Below are positions 17,086-27,129 of a DNA stretch of 50,439 nt, in pieces; within the stretch, counting starts at the first letter, position 1, and each line of letters opens with the position of its first letter. Source of the stretch: Bacteroidales bacterium UBA3143 (lineage in GTDB: Bacteria; Bacteroidota; Bacteroidia; Bacteroidales; Dysgonomonadaceae); assembly GCA_002364735.1 (NCBI GenBank), contig DEZB01000031.1, positions 1 through 50,439 of the forward strand. Reading direction: 5' to 3'. A program made the position numbers and the translations under genes. The notes under the pieces were generated by a model that made no database searches, was not told the DNA's origin, and worked only from the letters and a program-made list of their open reading frames with translations.

Positions 17086-18030
17086 ATGAATATAAAACTA
17101 TTTTATATAACATTCTCTTTACTTCTTGTTTCTCTTTTGTTCGGGTGTACAAATAAGAGTAGCAAAACAACAAACAGCGCCAATGTTTTAAACATTGGCG
17201 TAATGTCCTCCATGGATTATCTTCCTTTGGCAGTAGCTCAATATAATGGTTATTTTGAAAAAGAGGGGGTAAGCGTTATCATTCATAAATTTTATTCTGC
17301 AAACGAACGTGACGCTGCGTTTCAGAGTGGAAATTTGGATGGAACTATTTTAGACTATACTGGTGCGGCCATACAACGAGCTGGTGGAATAAAGCTAAAA
17401 GTTGTATCGCAATGCGATGGGACTTTTGTGTTGATTGCTGGAAAAGATTCTGGAGTGAAAAGCATTGAAGATTTAAAAGGAAAACGGTTGGCTGTTTCAC
17501 GCAATACTGTCATTGACTTTTGCACCGATTTGGTTTTACAAAAAGCTGCTATTCCCTTAGATGACATAGAGAAAATGGAAATAAACAAAATACCTCTTAG
17601 ATTGGAAATGTTGAGGAATGGCAAAATTGATGCAACTATGCTACCCGATCCTTTTGCTACTATTGCTTTGCAAGATGAAAACAGAAGCATTATAAATGTG
17701 AGTGAGTTGGATATACGCACCACAGGTATTGCTTTTCACGAAAATGTGATTGTACAAAAAAGGAAAGCTGTAGAAAATTTTTATCGTGCTTACAATAAGT
17801 CAGTCTCTATAATAAATTCAGACCCCTCATCCAATTTTCACTCCCTGCTCGTTTCAGAGATTGGTTTTCCTGCCAATCTTGTATCTAATATAGAACTACC
17901 CAATTATTCAATGGCTCAACTTCCTCAAGAAAGTGATTTAGAAAGAGTTGAGCTTTGGTTGAAAACGAAAAACTTGGTTTCTTCTGAGTTTGACATCACC
18001 ACATTGATTGCATCAGATTTAATTCCATGA
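17086..18030 (+). CDS. NMT1/SsuA/ThiY-like ABC substrate-binding lipoprotein
   Basis: A 314-residue binding protein that captures a small organic substrate for the ABC importer encoded by the next two genes. The signal peptide ends in SLLFGC with Cys21 as the lipidation site. The ligand-binding fold shows LNIGVMSSMDYLPLAVAQYNGYFEKEGV and DLKGKRLAVSRNTVIDF, typical of the family that carries nitrate, sulfonate, taurine, or thiamine precursors. The substrate cannot be assigned: there is no linked sulfonatase, and I see no THI-box riboswitch in the short 74-base leader. Its stop overlaps the ATPase start by 4 bases (ATGA), indicating translational coupling. Confidence 0.9.
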   Translation: MNIKLFYITFSLLLVSLLFGCTNKSSKTTNSANVLNIGVMSSMDYLPLAVAQYNGYFEKEGVSVIIHKFYSANERDAAFQSGNLDGTILDYTGAAIQRAGGIKLKVVSQCDGTFVLIAGKDSGVKSIEDLKGKRLAVSRNTVIDFCTDLVLQKAAIPLDDIEKMEINKIPLRLEMLRNGKIDATMLPDPFATIALQDENRSIINVSELDIRTTGIAFHENVIVQKRKAVENFYRAYNKSVSIINSDPSSNFHSLLVSEIGFPANLVSNIELPNYSMAQLPQESDLERVELWLKTKNLVSSEFDITTLIASDLIP

Positions 18031-18806
18031 ATTCTTACAACATGAGCAACGGAAAACTATCTCTAAATAGCGTTTCTATTAATTTAGGCAAAACACCAGT
18101 GCTAAAAGATATCTCTTTTTCTTTAGAAAAAGGGAATACGCTTACTGTTGTTGGTCCTTCAGGTTGTGGCAAGTCAACTTTACTGAATGTATTAAGTGGG
18201 ATTATTAAGACCTATACTGGCGAAATATATATGGGGTCTACTTTGCTGAAAGAAGCAGGGTTGACTTTTGGGTATGTCCCTCAAAACTTAGGTCTGCTGC
18301 CTTGGAAAAGGGTAAAAGAAAACATTATGTTGCCTCAAAAGATAAACAAAAACAAAAAAATTGATGAGAATGAAGTAGATGAAGTTTTAGCTAAACTGGA
18401 GTTAACCGATTTATTATACAGATATCCGTCACAACTAAGCGGTGGTCAACGTCAGCGAGTTGCATTGGCACGTGTCTTCATTTCACAACCCGATATACTT
18501 TTGATGGACGAACCTTTCTCTGCTTTAGATACCCTTACAGCAGAGACTTCGCGTGAACTGTTCTTAGATTTATGGAGAAAATACAGACCAACAACAATTT
18601 TCACTACACACAACCTGACAGAAGCGGTTAAATTGGGCAAGAATATTTTGTTGTTAGATAAACAGCCTGCAACGGTGTTGCGATATGTAGAAAATCCATT
18701 GTTTGGAAACCAAGATTATGACGAAGCCAGTTTTGTTTCGTTTAAGAAACAGTTGATGAGCTGGATTCGAGAAGGAGCCAATAAAAAGAAAGCCAAGCAT
18801 GCTTAG
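18027..18806 (+). CDS. ABC importer ATPase (SsuB/TauB-like)
   Basis: A 259-residue cytoplasmic ATPase. Walker A is GPSGCGKST (about 43-51), the Q-loop region is VPQNLGLLPWKRVKENI, the signature is LSGGQRQRVALARVF, and Walker B is LLMDEPFSALD, followed by the switch histidine in TIFTTHNLTEAV. These are typical of the nitrate/sulfonate/taurine importer subfamily. The start overlaps the preceding gene by 4 bases; a start at Met6 (MSNGKLSL) is also possible. The 3' end overlaps the permease start by 8 bases, so all three genes form one coupled operon. Confidence 0.93.
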   Translation: MNSYNMSNGKLSLNSVSINLGKTPVLKDISFSLEKGNTLTVVGPSGCGKSTLLNVLSGIIKTYTGEIYMGSTLLKEAGLTFGYVPQNLGLLPWKRVKENIMLPQKINKNKKIDENEVDEVLAKLELTDLLYRYPSQLSGGQRQRVALARVFISQPDILLMDEPFSALDTLTAETSRELFLDLWRKYRPTTIFTTHNLTEAVKLGKNILLLDKQPATVLRYVENPLFGNQDYDEASFVSFKKQLMSWIREGANKKKAKHA

Positions 18807-19584
18807 CATAAAGAGAAACAAACTTTTTGTCCTTCCAAAATCGTTTCGTCTTTTATTTGGAGGTATTCTGTCATTCAATGTCATTTGGTGGTTATTAGCT
18901 GTTGTGTTTAATAATAAGGCACTTCCAAATCCCATTGATGTTTATTCAATACTCCCCCGAGCATTATCCCAAGGAATGTTTGATCATTCTATGGCAAGTT
19001 TACGTCGTATATTTATAGGCGTATTCATAGCATTAGCTTTGGGCATGGTTGGCGGAATATTAACTGGTCTAAACAAAAAGGCAAATAAGCTACTAAATCC
19101 CTTGCTCTATCTTTCATACCCGGTTCCAAAATTAGCATTACTTCCCGTAGTAATGATTTTTTTTGGTATTGGCGAAACTACAAAAGTAGTGATGATCGTT
19201 TTGATCATTGTTTTTCAGCTCATCATCTCTATTCGCGATGCCATCCGCAACATCGATAAAGAGAATTATTATGTGCTCTCAACACTTGGTGCTTCAAAGA
19301 TGCAACAAATATGGCACGTTGTATTACCTGGTATTTTGCCTGAAACTCTTTCCGCATTGCGTGTGACAGTTGGAATAGCAACTTCTGTACTTTTTGTGAC
19401 CGAAACTTTTGGAACGAACAAAGGTTTAGGCTTTTTTATTGTTGATGCATGGATGCGTATAGACTACATGACAATGTATGCAGGTATAGTAATGCTGTCA
19501 ATTATCGGATCGCTACTCTTTATGTTGTTAGATGTGGCTGATGCCGTTTTTTGCAAATGGAGTAGGTTGAGGAGTGGTAATTAA
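18799..19584 (+). CDS. ABC importer permease (SsuC/TauC-like)
   Basis: A 261-residue inner-membrane permease of the BPD_transp_1 family with about six membrane segments. The cytoplasmic EAA loop is STLGASKMQQIWHVVLPGILPETLSALRV (positions about 155-183), where it contacts the ATPase. LPNPIDVYSILPRALSQGMFDHSMASLRRIFIGV is a typical N-terminal block of SsuC/ThiX relatives. The start codon lies inside the end of the ATPase gene, so translation is likely coupled. The operon ends here; 228 bases follow before the 3' end of the regulator gene on the other strand. The substrate is unresolved. Confidence 0.92.
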   Translation: MLSIKRNKLFVLPKSFRLLFGGILSFNVIWWLLAVVFNNKALPNPIDVYSILPRALSQGMFDHSMASLRRIFIGVFIALALGMVGGILTGLNKKANKLLNPLLYLSYPVPKLALLPVVMIFFGIGETTKVVMIVLIIVFQLIISIRDAIRNIDKENYYVLSTLGASKMQQIWHVVLPGILPETLSALRVTVGIATSVLFVTETFGTNKGLGFFIVDAWMRIDYMTMYAGIVMLSIIGSLLFMLLDVADAVFCKWSRLRSGN

Positions 19585-19812
19585 GAATAGTATTTACTTT
19601 TTCTAACATGTAGTTTTTAGTACTGGACAAAGTCAAACTATCCCTCAAAGAAAACAGAGATAATAACACAATTTGGAATAAAAGAAATTAGAAATCAGAT
19701 CCATCGTAAGGATTATGCTTTAATATTTTGAAAATACAGTCCACTCGATCAATTCAAATGCAAAACAATGCTTTTTATATAATTGGACAAGTCAATTATG
19801 AAATGGTAACAG
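19585..19812. other. convergent intergenic region
   Basis: This 228-base AT-rich stretch lies between the 3' ends of the ABC permease (+) and the hybrid regulator (-). I see no clear gene, and no strong GC hairpin followed by T. Two similar short stretches occur, ggacaaagtcaa near 19624 and ggacaagtcaat near 19785, which may be chance. Confidence 0.5.
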
Positions 19813-22800
19813 TTACTCATCCATATTTGTTGATTCCATAAACTTACTTGGAGTTACTCCAAATTCTGCTTTAAAGCTTCGGGTAAAATAAGAGGGATTA
19901 TTGAATCCTACTTGGAACATAACCTCACCTACATTTAATCTATTCTCACGCAACAACTGTGCTGCTTCTTTAAGACGGATTGATCGAATAAATTGATTGA
20001 TAGAAAGACCTGTTAATGCTTTAATTTTACGGTAAAGTTGATCGTGGGTAATGTCCATTTCATCTACAAGATTTTGAACAGAGAAGTCAGAATCAGTGAT
20101 ATTCTCATTAATTTTCTGAATCACTTTTTTTATAAACGCTTCATCCGTAGATGTGGGTGTTACATTATCTATAGGAGAATCAAAGACCATAAACTTCTTT
20201 TTAAGAAGTCGACGATGTTCAATTAGCATTTTAATTCTTGTAAGCAAAAGAGATTTATTAAAAGGTTTCTCTATGTATGCATCTGCTCCCTTTTCATATC
20301 CTTCAATTTTATCATCTACTGTATTCTTTGCCGTCAATAGTATTACTGGAATATGGGAAGTATCTAAATTTTTTTTTATCTTTTCAGTCACCTCTATTCC
20401 ATCCATGCCCTCCATCATGATGTCGCAAATCACCAGTGATGGTTGATGTCGCACTGTTAATTGCAATCCATCAGTTCCGCTGGAAGCAGTATAAACTTTA
20501 TAATAAGGAGTGAGTATTTCCACTAAATAATTCAGTATATCGTTGTTGTCATCAATTACGACAATATTATCATCCTTTTGAGTGTTTGATGATTCTTGAG
20601 TTTCTATCGACAATTCCGATGCTGACAATTCTTTTAGCTCATAGCCAGTTTCATAAACTTCAAATTGATCATACTCTGCTCTTAATGGCCAACTAATAGT
20701 AAAAGTAGTTTCTTTATCTGGAATACTTTCTACCGTAATGTGACCATTAAGCAATTCAACATAGCTTTTTACTAAAGCAAGCCCTATTCCTGTTCCTTTA
20801 GAGATATTATCATTATGCGTTGATCTATAAAACCGAGTGAATACAGTATACAATTCACTTTCCGGTATTCCCACTCCTGTATCTTTTACATGCACAAGAA
20901 CATTGGTTTCATTAACACTTATCTCCAAAAATATTTGACCATTGGAGGGTGTAAATTTAATAGCATTAGAAATAAGATTATAAAAGATAGATTCTAATTT
21001 TTGAGGATCTGAGACTATAATAACTTCCTGATCGGGATAAATGATCTCGAAATCAATTTTTTTTGAAACTGCTAAATCATTGAATTGAGTGTAGATATAA
21101 TGAACGAATTTATTTAGATTAATCTGATATAACTTAAGGGTTAGATTATCGGTTTCCATTTTTCGAAAGTCAAGCACTTGGTTAATCAGATTGTGCAACA
21201 TCTTAGTGTTTTTGAGCACCCTTCTTGTTTTGCTACGAAATTTTTCAGATAATTCCTCTGATGCATGCATTTCCTCCAATGGCCCCAGCATTAATGTAAG
21301 TGGAGTGCGTACATCATGTGAGATATTCGTGAAAAAGCGCATTTTTTCTTGATAAAGTTCATGCTCTTGCGATAATCTTAGCTTTTCGAATTTGAACTCT
21401 TCTCTTAACACAATTCTCCGTTTTAAAACTTTGTAAATTAGGTACACCATTACAATAAGTAAGAGGGCATACACACTCCTTGCTAAGTTGGTTAACCACC
21501 AAGGCTTTTGTTTTATAATCAACAACTCCCTTGTTTCAGGATTCCAATTATTATATTCGTCTGACACTTTAACCTTTAAAGTGTATGTCCCTGGGGGTAC
21601 ATTGGTGTATGTTGCAATCGCAGAAGTGCCTATTTGCTCATTCCATATTTCCTCAAAACCTTTAAGTTGAAAGCGTATTTTTTCTTTTTGAGTATGTGAG
21701 AAAGACAATGTGTTTAATCGTATTGAAAAAGTCTGAGAGAATGCTGGTAGTATAATTGTATCAGAGTAGTTTAGTCGTTTCTCAAGAATTACTTTTCCTC
21801 TTATCTTTTTATCAGGATATACTCTCTCATTAAAAACCTTTAATTCAGAAAGTAATATGGTAGGATATGCTTGCTTATTTAAATCTAAGCTTGGGTTAAC
21901 TTGCACTAAACCATTATCAGAGGCAGCTAAGACAACATTATGTATGGAGTCGAAAACGACATCATGAAATGAGTATTCATTCAGAAAAGTACCTGTTTTA
22001 ATTAAATCCTTATCTATTAAATGCAACCCCTGATAAGAACTTATCCAAATATTACCTGATAAATCCTCTGTAATGCCTGTATTAATAAGACCTTCGAAAC
22101 TTTTAAATGTTTCTGGCTTATCTTTATCTTGATACTTCACCATAACACCATCACGTAATAGGATCCATAAGTTACGTGCAGAGTCTATGTAGAGTGATTC
22201 TACACTTACTACATCATCCGATAACTTCATGTTATTATATTGTCGCTTCTCAACTATTGCCCCATCTGATGATAAAGAAAGTTTAAATAGACCCTGTTGT
22301 AATGATCCTATCCAAACTTCATTACCAATAGTGTCAAATAGTATTGATCTTATATCAGGCTCTTTTAATCCCTGATCAGACAATAACTCAATGCTTTTTA
22401 ATGTTCTCTGATCAGTATTGTAATAAAGAAGACCATTTTTAAAAGTCCCAATCCACAAACCATTAGTATTATCTGGAGTAATTGCATAAATCCTATCTTC
22501 TTTTAAAAGAGAGAAGATGCTTTCAATCTCCTTTAAGGGTTTCATTCCCCACGTATTAAAGACCTTAATACCTTTTCCCCAAGTTCCTATATATAACCTT
22601 CCCAAAGATTGGTCGTGAAAAATTGAAGAAACAGATTGTACCTCATTGTTGTGAATTACAGATTTAAAATTCTTATCTCCAATTGTGTATTTGCACAAAC
22701 CATTGCCGTGAGTACCTATCCAGTAACTATCTGCTTTTTCTTTAACAATACTCCAAGTGATATTAGCAAAAGCGTTATTTTCGTTTTCATCATATATAAA

Positions 22801-23841
22801 ATAATAGGCATCTTTTGTTAAGTCTAATTTATTTAAACCTCCAAACCATGTACCTATCCATAAGTTATTCTTGCTGTCAATCAAAGAGCATAAAATATAA
22901 TTAGAATTGATACTGCTTTTTTTGTTTTGGGAATATATAAATTTTTCAACTGTATCATTATCAGCTTCTCTATTAATTTTAAACAATCCTTCACCTTCCG
23001 TTCCAACCCAATCAGCATTCTCATTAGAAGAAATAGATCGAATTATTTTCCCATCTAAACGCCAAGGTCTGCTTAGGTATTCTATTGAATTGTAGTCTAA
23101 CTTATTGATGTGTTCAGCCCTAAATAACCCAATATTTGTTCCAATCAATAAGGTCTCTTTGTAAATAGAAAAGACATATGTTTTATTTGAATTGAGTATT
23201 CGCAATGGTTGATCTATTATAAACTTAGCAGAAACTTGCCTTACCCTTGTGATGACAGAGCTTTCATCTCCGACAAAAATAACATCTTCTATACATGCAA
23301 GTGCATGAATTGAGCCTTTTAGCTGAATTACTTTGGTTAAATCAGCTGATGTGTTTTGCTCTAAAGAACTAAATATATCATTTAAAGCAATACAATACAG
23401 CACGCCTTTTTCACTTCCTATCCAAACATTATCATCCTTATCTAAGATAAGCGATGTTATTGTGGTGACTATTTCCCGCTCTTCAACTTCAGTTCTTATT
23501 GGAATAATTATTTCTTTGTATTTATTATAGAGAAAAAGACCTTTGTCTAACGTTGCAATTAGAACGAAACCTTTTTTTATAGGTAAAACACTCGTCACCT
23601 TATTGCTAAAGAGCGCTGTATTGTTCTGGTTAAAAATAAGGAAATTGCTTCCATCAAAAATATTCAATCCAAAAAGAGTAGAAGCATATATATACCCTTC
23701 GTCATCTTCAGCCAAGTAATCAACATTGTTGAATGATAAACCATCAACAGATCTATATTGGATAAATCTATTTTCATCAGCTAAAAGCGTTGTAGTCAAT
23801 AGCCACATCACAGCAATTAAGAATAAAATAAACTTGTTCAT
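19813..23841 (-). CDS. hybrid two-component system (HTCS) sensor/AraC regulator of PUL 2
   Basis: A 1342-residue one-protein signalling system of the inner membrane. A signal peptide or first membrane segment (about 1-21) is followed by a periplasmic two-component propeller sensor (about 25-700, repeats such as IWIGSLQQGLFKL), a Y_Y_Y domain (about 715-778) and a membrane helix (about 782-804). The cytoplasm holds HisKA with His842 in FFTNISHDVRTPLT, an HATPase_c domain (GTGIGLALVKSYVELLNG), a receiver domain with Asp1140 in VICDIMMEG, and a C-terminal AraC HTH (EVMFQVGFNNPSYFTRSFKAEFGVTPSKF). All catalytic sites look intact. HTCS proteins sense a specific oligosaccharide and activate the adjacent PUL; here susC starts 199 bases away on the other strand. 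The ligand is unknown. Confidence 0.97.
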   Translation of the reverse strand: MNKFILFLIAVMWLLTTTLLADENRFIQYRSVDGLSFNNVDYLAEDDEGYIYASTLFGLNIFDGSNFLIFNQNNTALFSNKVTSVLPIKKGFVLIATLDKGLFLYNKYKEIIIPIRTEVEEREIVTTITSLILDKDDNVWIGSEKGVLYCIALNDIFSSLEQNTSADLTKVIQLKGSIHALACIEDVIFVGDESSVITRVRQVSAKFIIDQPLRILNSNKTYVFSIYKETLLIGTNIGLFRAEHINKLDYNSIEYLSRPWRLDGKIIRSISSNENADWVGTEGEGLFKINREADNDTVEKFIYSQNKKSSINSNYILCSLIDSKNNLWIGTWFGGLNKLDLTKDAYYFIYDENENNAFANITWSIVKEKADSYWIGTHGNGLCKYTIGDKNFKSVIHNNEVQSVSSIFHDQSLGRLYIGTWGKGIKVFNTWGMKPLKEIESIFSLLKEDRIYAITPDNTNGLWIGTFKNGLLYYNTDQRTLKSIELLSDQGLKEPDIRSILFDTIGNEVWIGSLQQGLFKLSLSSDGAIVEKRQYNNMKLSDDVVSVESLYIDSARNLWILLRDGVMVKYQDKDKPETFKSFEGLINTGITEDLSGNIWISSYQGLHLIDKDLIKTGTFLNEYSFHDVVFDSIHNVVLAASDNGLVQVNPSLDLNKQAYPTILLSELKVFNERVYPDKKIRGKVILEKRLNYSDTIILPAFSQTFSIRLNTLSFSHTQKEKIRFQLKGFEEIWNEQIGTSAIATYTNVPPGTYTLKVKVSDEYNNWNPETRELLIIKQKPWWLTNLARSVYALLLIVMVYLIYKVLKRRIVLREEFKFEKLRLSQEHELYQEKMRFFTNISHDVRTPLTLMLGPLEEMHASEELSEKFRSKTRRVLKNTKMLHNLINQVLDFRKMETDNLTLKLYQINLNKFVHYIYTQFNDLAVSKKIDFEIIYPDQEVIIVSDPQKLESIFYNLISNAIKFTPSNGQIFLEISVNETNVLVHVKDTGVGIPESELYTVFTRFYRSTHNDNISKGTGIGLALVKSYVELLNGHITVESIPDKETTFTISWPLRAEYDQFEVYETGYELKELSASELSIETQESSNTQKDDNIVVIDDNNDILNYLVEILTPYYKVYTASSGTDGLQLTVRHQPSLVICDIMMEGMDGIEVTEKIKKNLDTSHIPVILLTAKNTVDDKIEGYEKGADAYIEKPFNKSLLLTRIKMLIEHRRLLKKKFMVFDSPIDNVTPTSTDEAFIKKVIQKINENITDSDFSVQNLVDEMDITHDQLYRKIKALTGLSINQFIRSIRLKEAAQLLRENRLNVGEVMFQVGFNNPSYFTRSFKAEFGVTPSKFMESTNMDE

Positions 23842-23861
23842 GTTAATCCCTATTTCTCTTG

Positions 23862-23869
23862 CAAAGTTA
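23862..23869 (-). promoter_or_regulatory. -7 box upstream of the HTCS gene
   Basis: On the - strand this reads TAACTTTG, matching TAnnTTTG, 20 bases before the regulator's start codon. A good -33 element at standard spacing is not seen. Confidence 0.4.
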
Positions 23870-23895
23870 TCATTATTTCATTGATTTGATAAAAT

Positions 23896-23943
23896 GCAAA
23901 CGAGTTTGTGTCAATAAAAACCGAATATGTGTCAAGCAAACGA
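23896..23943 (+). promoter_or_regulatory. phased direct repeats between HTCS and susC, candidate HTCS operator
   Basis: Two 14-mers, cgagtttgtgtcaa (23901-23914) and cgaatatgtgtcaa (23922-23935), match at 12 of 14 positions and start 21 bases apart, two helical turns. The octamer gcaaacga flanks them exactly at 23896-23903 and 23936-23943. They lie between the HTCS start and the susC -7 box, where an AraC-type dimer would bind. Binding by this HTCS is inferred from position, spacing and divergence. Confidence 0.55.
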
Positions 23944-23995
23944 AAATATGCAAAAGATAGTCGAATCCGCTCTAACTCCTTGTTAGCAATATTTG

Positions 23996-24003
23996 TAATT
24001 TTG
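23996..24003 (+). promoter_or_regulatory. -7 box upstream of susC (PUL 2)
   Basis: TAATTTTG fits TAnnTTTG and lies 37 bases before the susC start and about 60 bases downstream of the phased repeats. No convincing -33 box is visible at normal spacing, which would suit an activator-dependent promoter. Confidence 0.45.
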
Positions 24004-24040
24004 CTGTTGTTAAAATACTAAATTTATTAAATCTTAAATT

Positions 24041-27000
24041 ATGGCTAAAGTATTATTCAAAGCATTTATGCTGACATTGTTGCTCATGATAGGTTCAACT
24101 GTCATGGGGCAATCTCGTTCTATTAAAGGAACAGTAACAGATATGGAGGGGGAGTCTATTCCTGGTGTTACCATATTAATTAAAGGTACAACTTCAGGAA
24201 CTATTACAGATTTAGATGGTAATTACAATTTAGATGTAAGCTCTTCTTCTGATGTATTGGTATTCTCATTCATTGGGATGAAAACTCAAGAAGTGTCTGT
24301 TGGCAACAAGAATGTTATTAACATTCAGTTAGAAGGTGACAACATAGGTCTTGATGAGCTTGTTGTTGTAGGTTATGGAACTGCACGAAAAAAGGACCTC
24401 ACTGGTTCTGTAAGCAGTATCCGTTTGGAGGATAGCCCTACTGCAAATATTCCTAATGTGAATACATTAGAGGCTATGAAGGGAAAAGTTGCGGGTTTGA
24501 ATATTGGAAATGTGACCTCTGCAGGAGGACAGCCAAGTTTAGAAGTGCGAGGTCAAAACTCTATAAGAGCTGGTAACGCACCGCTGCTCGTAGTTGATGG
24601 TCTTATTTACGAAGGTGGTTTTTCTTCTATCAACTCTAATGATATTGCATCGATCGATATTTTGAAAGATGCAAGTGCTGCAGCTGTTTACGGTTCTCGT
24701 GCTGCAAATGGAGTTGTAATAATTTCTACAAAGAGAGGTAAAACAGATAAACCTCAAATTAACGTAAACACTTATTATGGTCTTCAAAACTGGACTAATA
24801 AGCCAGATATGATGGGTCCCGAAGAAGCTTTACAATTCCGTATTGATGTTAAGAAAGCAGGAGGTGCAACTGGATCAGACCTTGATTTGAATCAAATTCT
24901 CAATCAAAAGGAATTAGAAGCATATCAAAATAATCATTTTGTTGATTGGTTTGATGAAGCAACTCGCCAAGCATCAATTAAAAGCGTTCAGTTAAGTATC
25001 TCAGGTGCTACTGAAAAAGTGAATTACTATGTTTCTGGAAATGCTTTAGGTCAAACAGGTATCGTTAAAGGAGATGATTTTGAAAAAAAATCGGTTTTGA
25101 TGAAACTTGATACCGATATTACTGATTGGCTAAAAGTTGGAACTTCGTTAAATGTTGATATTCGTGACTATTCAGGAAATGAAGCCAACCTTTACACCGC
25201 AACTTATATGAGTCCATTTGGTTATACACATGTAACAGAGCCCGGATTTGAACATTGGCTTGAAAGATATCCTGGATCTGTAACAACTTGGCACAATCCG
25301 TTACTCGCAATTGATAATTACAATTTAGATAAACGTTATACATACCGTGGAACTGCATTTGCAGAAGTGAAAATTCCATGGATAAAAGGATTGCAGTATA
25401 GATTTAATTATTCAGCACATCGTTATCATAGAGAAAACGAGGGGTTTACTGATGAGAAGTATTATGTAAACACTTTGAAAGTTGAAGAATTAGCCAATCC
25501 AGGTAAATACCTTAAAGATGCAAATGGGTATAAAAATAACTCTACACAGGATAGCTATTTGTTCAATAATATACTTTCGTATAACAAGACCTTTTTGGAA
25601 GATCATTATATAAGTGCCACTCTTATGTCTGAAAGACAACAAATGGTGAGCAAGCACTCTAATCTTTCAGCGAGTGATTTTCAAGAGGTTGGTAGCACTG
25701 CTTTAGGAATACATGCCTTGGAGCTTGGTAACAATGAAAAGAGAAGTATAGATACTGGCTATTCTAAACTTACACAATTGGCATACCTATTTAGGTTAAA
25801 CTATAATTACAGAGATAGATACAATGCTTCTTTTAGCTATAGAAGAGACGGATATTCTGGTTTTGCATCAGGAAATAAGTTTGGCGACTTTAAAGCTTTT
25901 GGTTTTGGTTGGACGCTCACAGAGGAGTCATTTATGCAAGATAGAGCAGATTTTCTAAATTTTCTAAAACTAAGAGTTTCGTATGGTGAGAATGGTAACC
26001 CATCTATTGGTTCTTACGGTACTTTACCAAGTATTGGAAATTCAAGTTATGTTTTTGGTGATGAAACTGTAAATACTACTTATCAGTCAACTTTAGCTAA
26101 TAAGAACTTGAAGTGGGAACAAACAGGTGCGACTAATATTGGTGTAGATTTTTCGATCCTAAAAGAGAGAATATCAGGTTCAGTAGAATTATATAATTCA
26201 AAAACTACTAATCTTTTAATGACTCGCAGATTACCAATAATGACAGGATATGGAAACATCTTAGCAAATATTGGAGAAATCAACAATAAAGGAATTGAGG
26301 TAAATTTAAACACAGTAAATATTAGAACCAGAGATTTCTCTTGGGAAACAGATTTTATTTTCTGGAAAAACAAAAACAAAATTGTAAGTCTTTACGGTAT
26401 TGATGCTGATGGAGATGGCGTAGAGGATGATGATATTGGTAACAGATGGTTTATAGGAAAATCGCTTGGTGCTATCTATGATTACACTGTTGATGGAATT
26501 GTGCAAACTGGAGACACTGAGTATCAACAAAAATATGGCGTGAGTGCAGGTGATTTGAAGATTGTAGACTTGAGTGGTCCAGAAGGGGTACCTGATGGGA
26601 AAATTGACGAACACGATAAATCAGTTATTGGTTACTCTAAACCAAATTTCACTTTGAATATAGCAAATACATTGACATACAAGAATTTTAATCTTTACTT
26701 CAATGTCAACTATGTCAATGGAAGCAACAATCATTACATAGCAGGAAACCAAAAAGGGCTAATGGGTGCACTTGTACCTGAAGTTTCTAAGTGGCTAAAC
26801 CTACCTTACTGGACACCTGAACGACCAAGCAACATATATCCACGACCTAATTATAATAATCCTTACGGATATGGTTTCTATCAATCTCATTCTTTTGTGA
26901 GACTTCAAGATGTAACTTTGGGATATACGTTTGATAAAAAATTAATTGAGAAAGCTAACATTACAAATTTAAATGTGTATGTGAGCGGGAAGAATCTTTT

Positions 27001-27109
27001 GACTTTTTCTGACTGGATAGGATGGGATCCAGAAAGTGCTACACAAATTGGAGAGTATTCTCTACCAGGATTAAGAATGTTTACATTTGGATTAAACGTT
27101 ACATTTTAA
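24041..27109 (+). CDS. SusC/RagA-family TonB-linked outer membrane transporter (PUL 2)
   Basis: A 1022-residue TonB-dependent glycan importer. A signal peptide (to about GQS, residue 24) is followed by a carboxypeptidase-D-regulatory-like domain (IKGTVTDMEGESIPGVTILIKG, about 28-105), a plug domain beginning near LDELVVVGYGTARKKDLTGSV and including PLLVVDGLIYEGG and IDILKDASAAAVYGSRAANGVVII, then a beta-barrel ending LGLNVTF-like (FGLNVTF). It is divergent from the HTCS and 20 bases before susD. It is related to, but clearly different from, the SusC of the first locus, implying a different glycan. Transcription is probably activated by the HTCS via repeats at 23896-23943. Confidence 0.98.
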   Translation: MAKVLFKAFMLTLLLMIGSTVMGQSRSIKGTVTDMEGESIPGVTILIKGTTSGTITDLDGNYNLDVSSSSDVLVFSFIGMKTQEVSVGNKNVINIQLEGDNIGLDELVVVGYGTARKKDLTGSVSSIRLEDSPTANIPNVNTLEAMKGKVAGLNIGNVTSAGGQPSLEVRGQNSIRAGNAPLLVVDGLIYEGGFSSINSNDIASIDILKDASAAAVYGSRAANGVVIISTKRGKTDKPQINVNTYYGLQNWTNKPDMMGPEEALQFRIDVKKAGGATGSDLDLNQILNQKELEAYQNNHFVDWFDEATRQASIKSVQLSISGATEKVNYYVSGNALGQTGIVKGDDFEKKSVLMKLDTDITDWLKVGTSLNVDIRDYSGNEANLYTATYMSPFGYTHVTEPGFEHWLERYPGSVTTWHNPLLAIDNYNLDKRYTYRGTAFAEVKIPWIKGLQYRFNYSAHRYHRENEGFTDEKYYVNTLKVEELANPGKYLKDANGYKNNSTQDSYLFNNILSYNKTFLEDHYISATLMSERQQMVSKHSNLSASDFQEVGSTALGIHALELGNNEKRSIDTGYSKLTQLAYLFRLNYNYRDRYNASFSYRRDGYSGFASGNKFGDFKAFGFGWTLTEESFMQDRADFLNFLKLRVSYGENGNPSIGSYGTLPSIGNSSYVFGDETVNTTYQSTLANKNLKWEQTGATNIGVDFSILKERISGSVELYNSKTTNLLMTRRLPIMTGYGNILANIGEINNKGIEVNLNTVNIRTRDFSWETDFIFWKNKNKIVSLYGIDADGDGVEDDDIGNRWFIGKSLGAIYDYTVDGIVQTGDTEYQQKYGVSAGDLKIVDLSGPEGVPDGKIDEHDKSVIGYSKPNFTLNIANTLTYKNFNLYFNVNYVNGSNNHYIAGNQKGLMGALVPEVSKWLNLPYWTPERPSNIYPRPNYNNPYGYGFYQSHSFVRLQDVTLGYTFDKKLIEKANITNLNVYVSGKNLLTFSDWIGWDPESATQIGEYSLPGLRMFTFGLNVTF

Positions 27110-27129
27110 ACGACTAAACTATTTATAAA

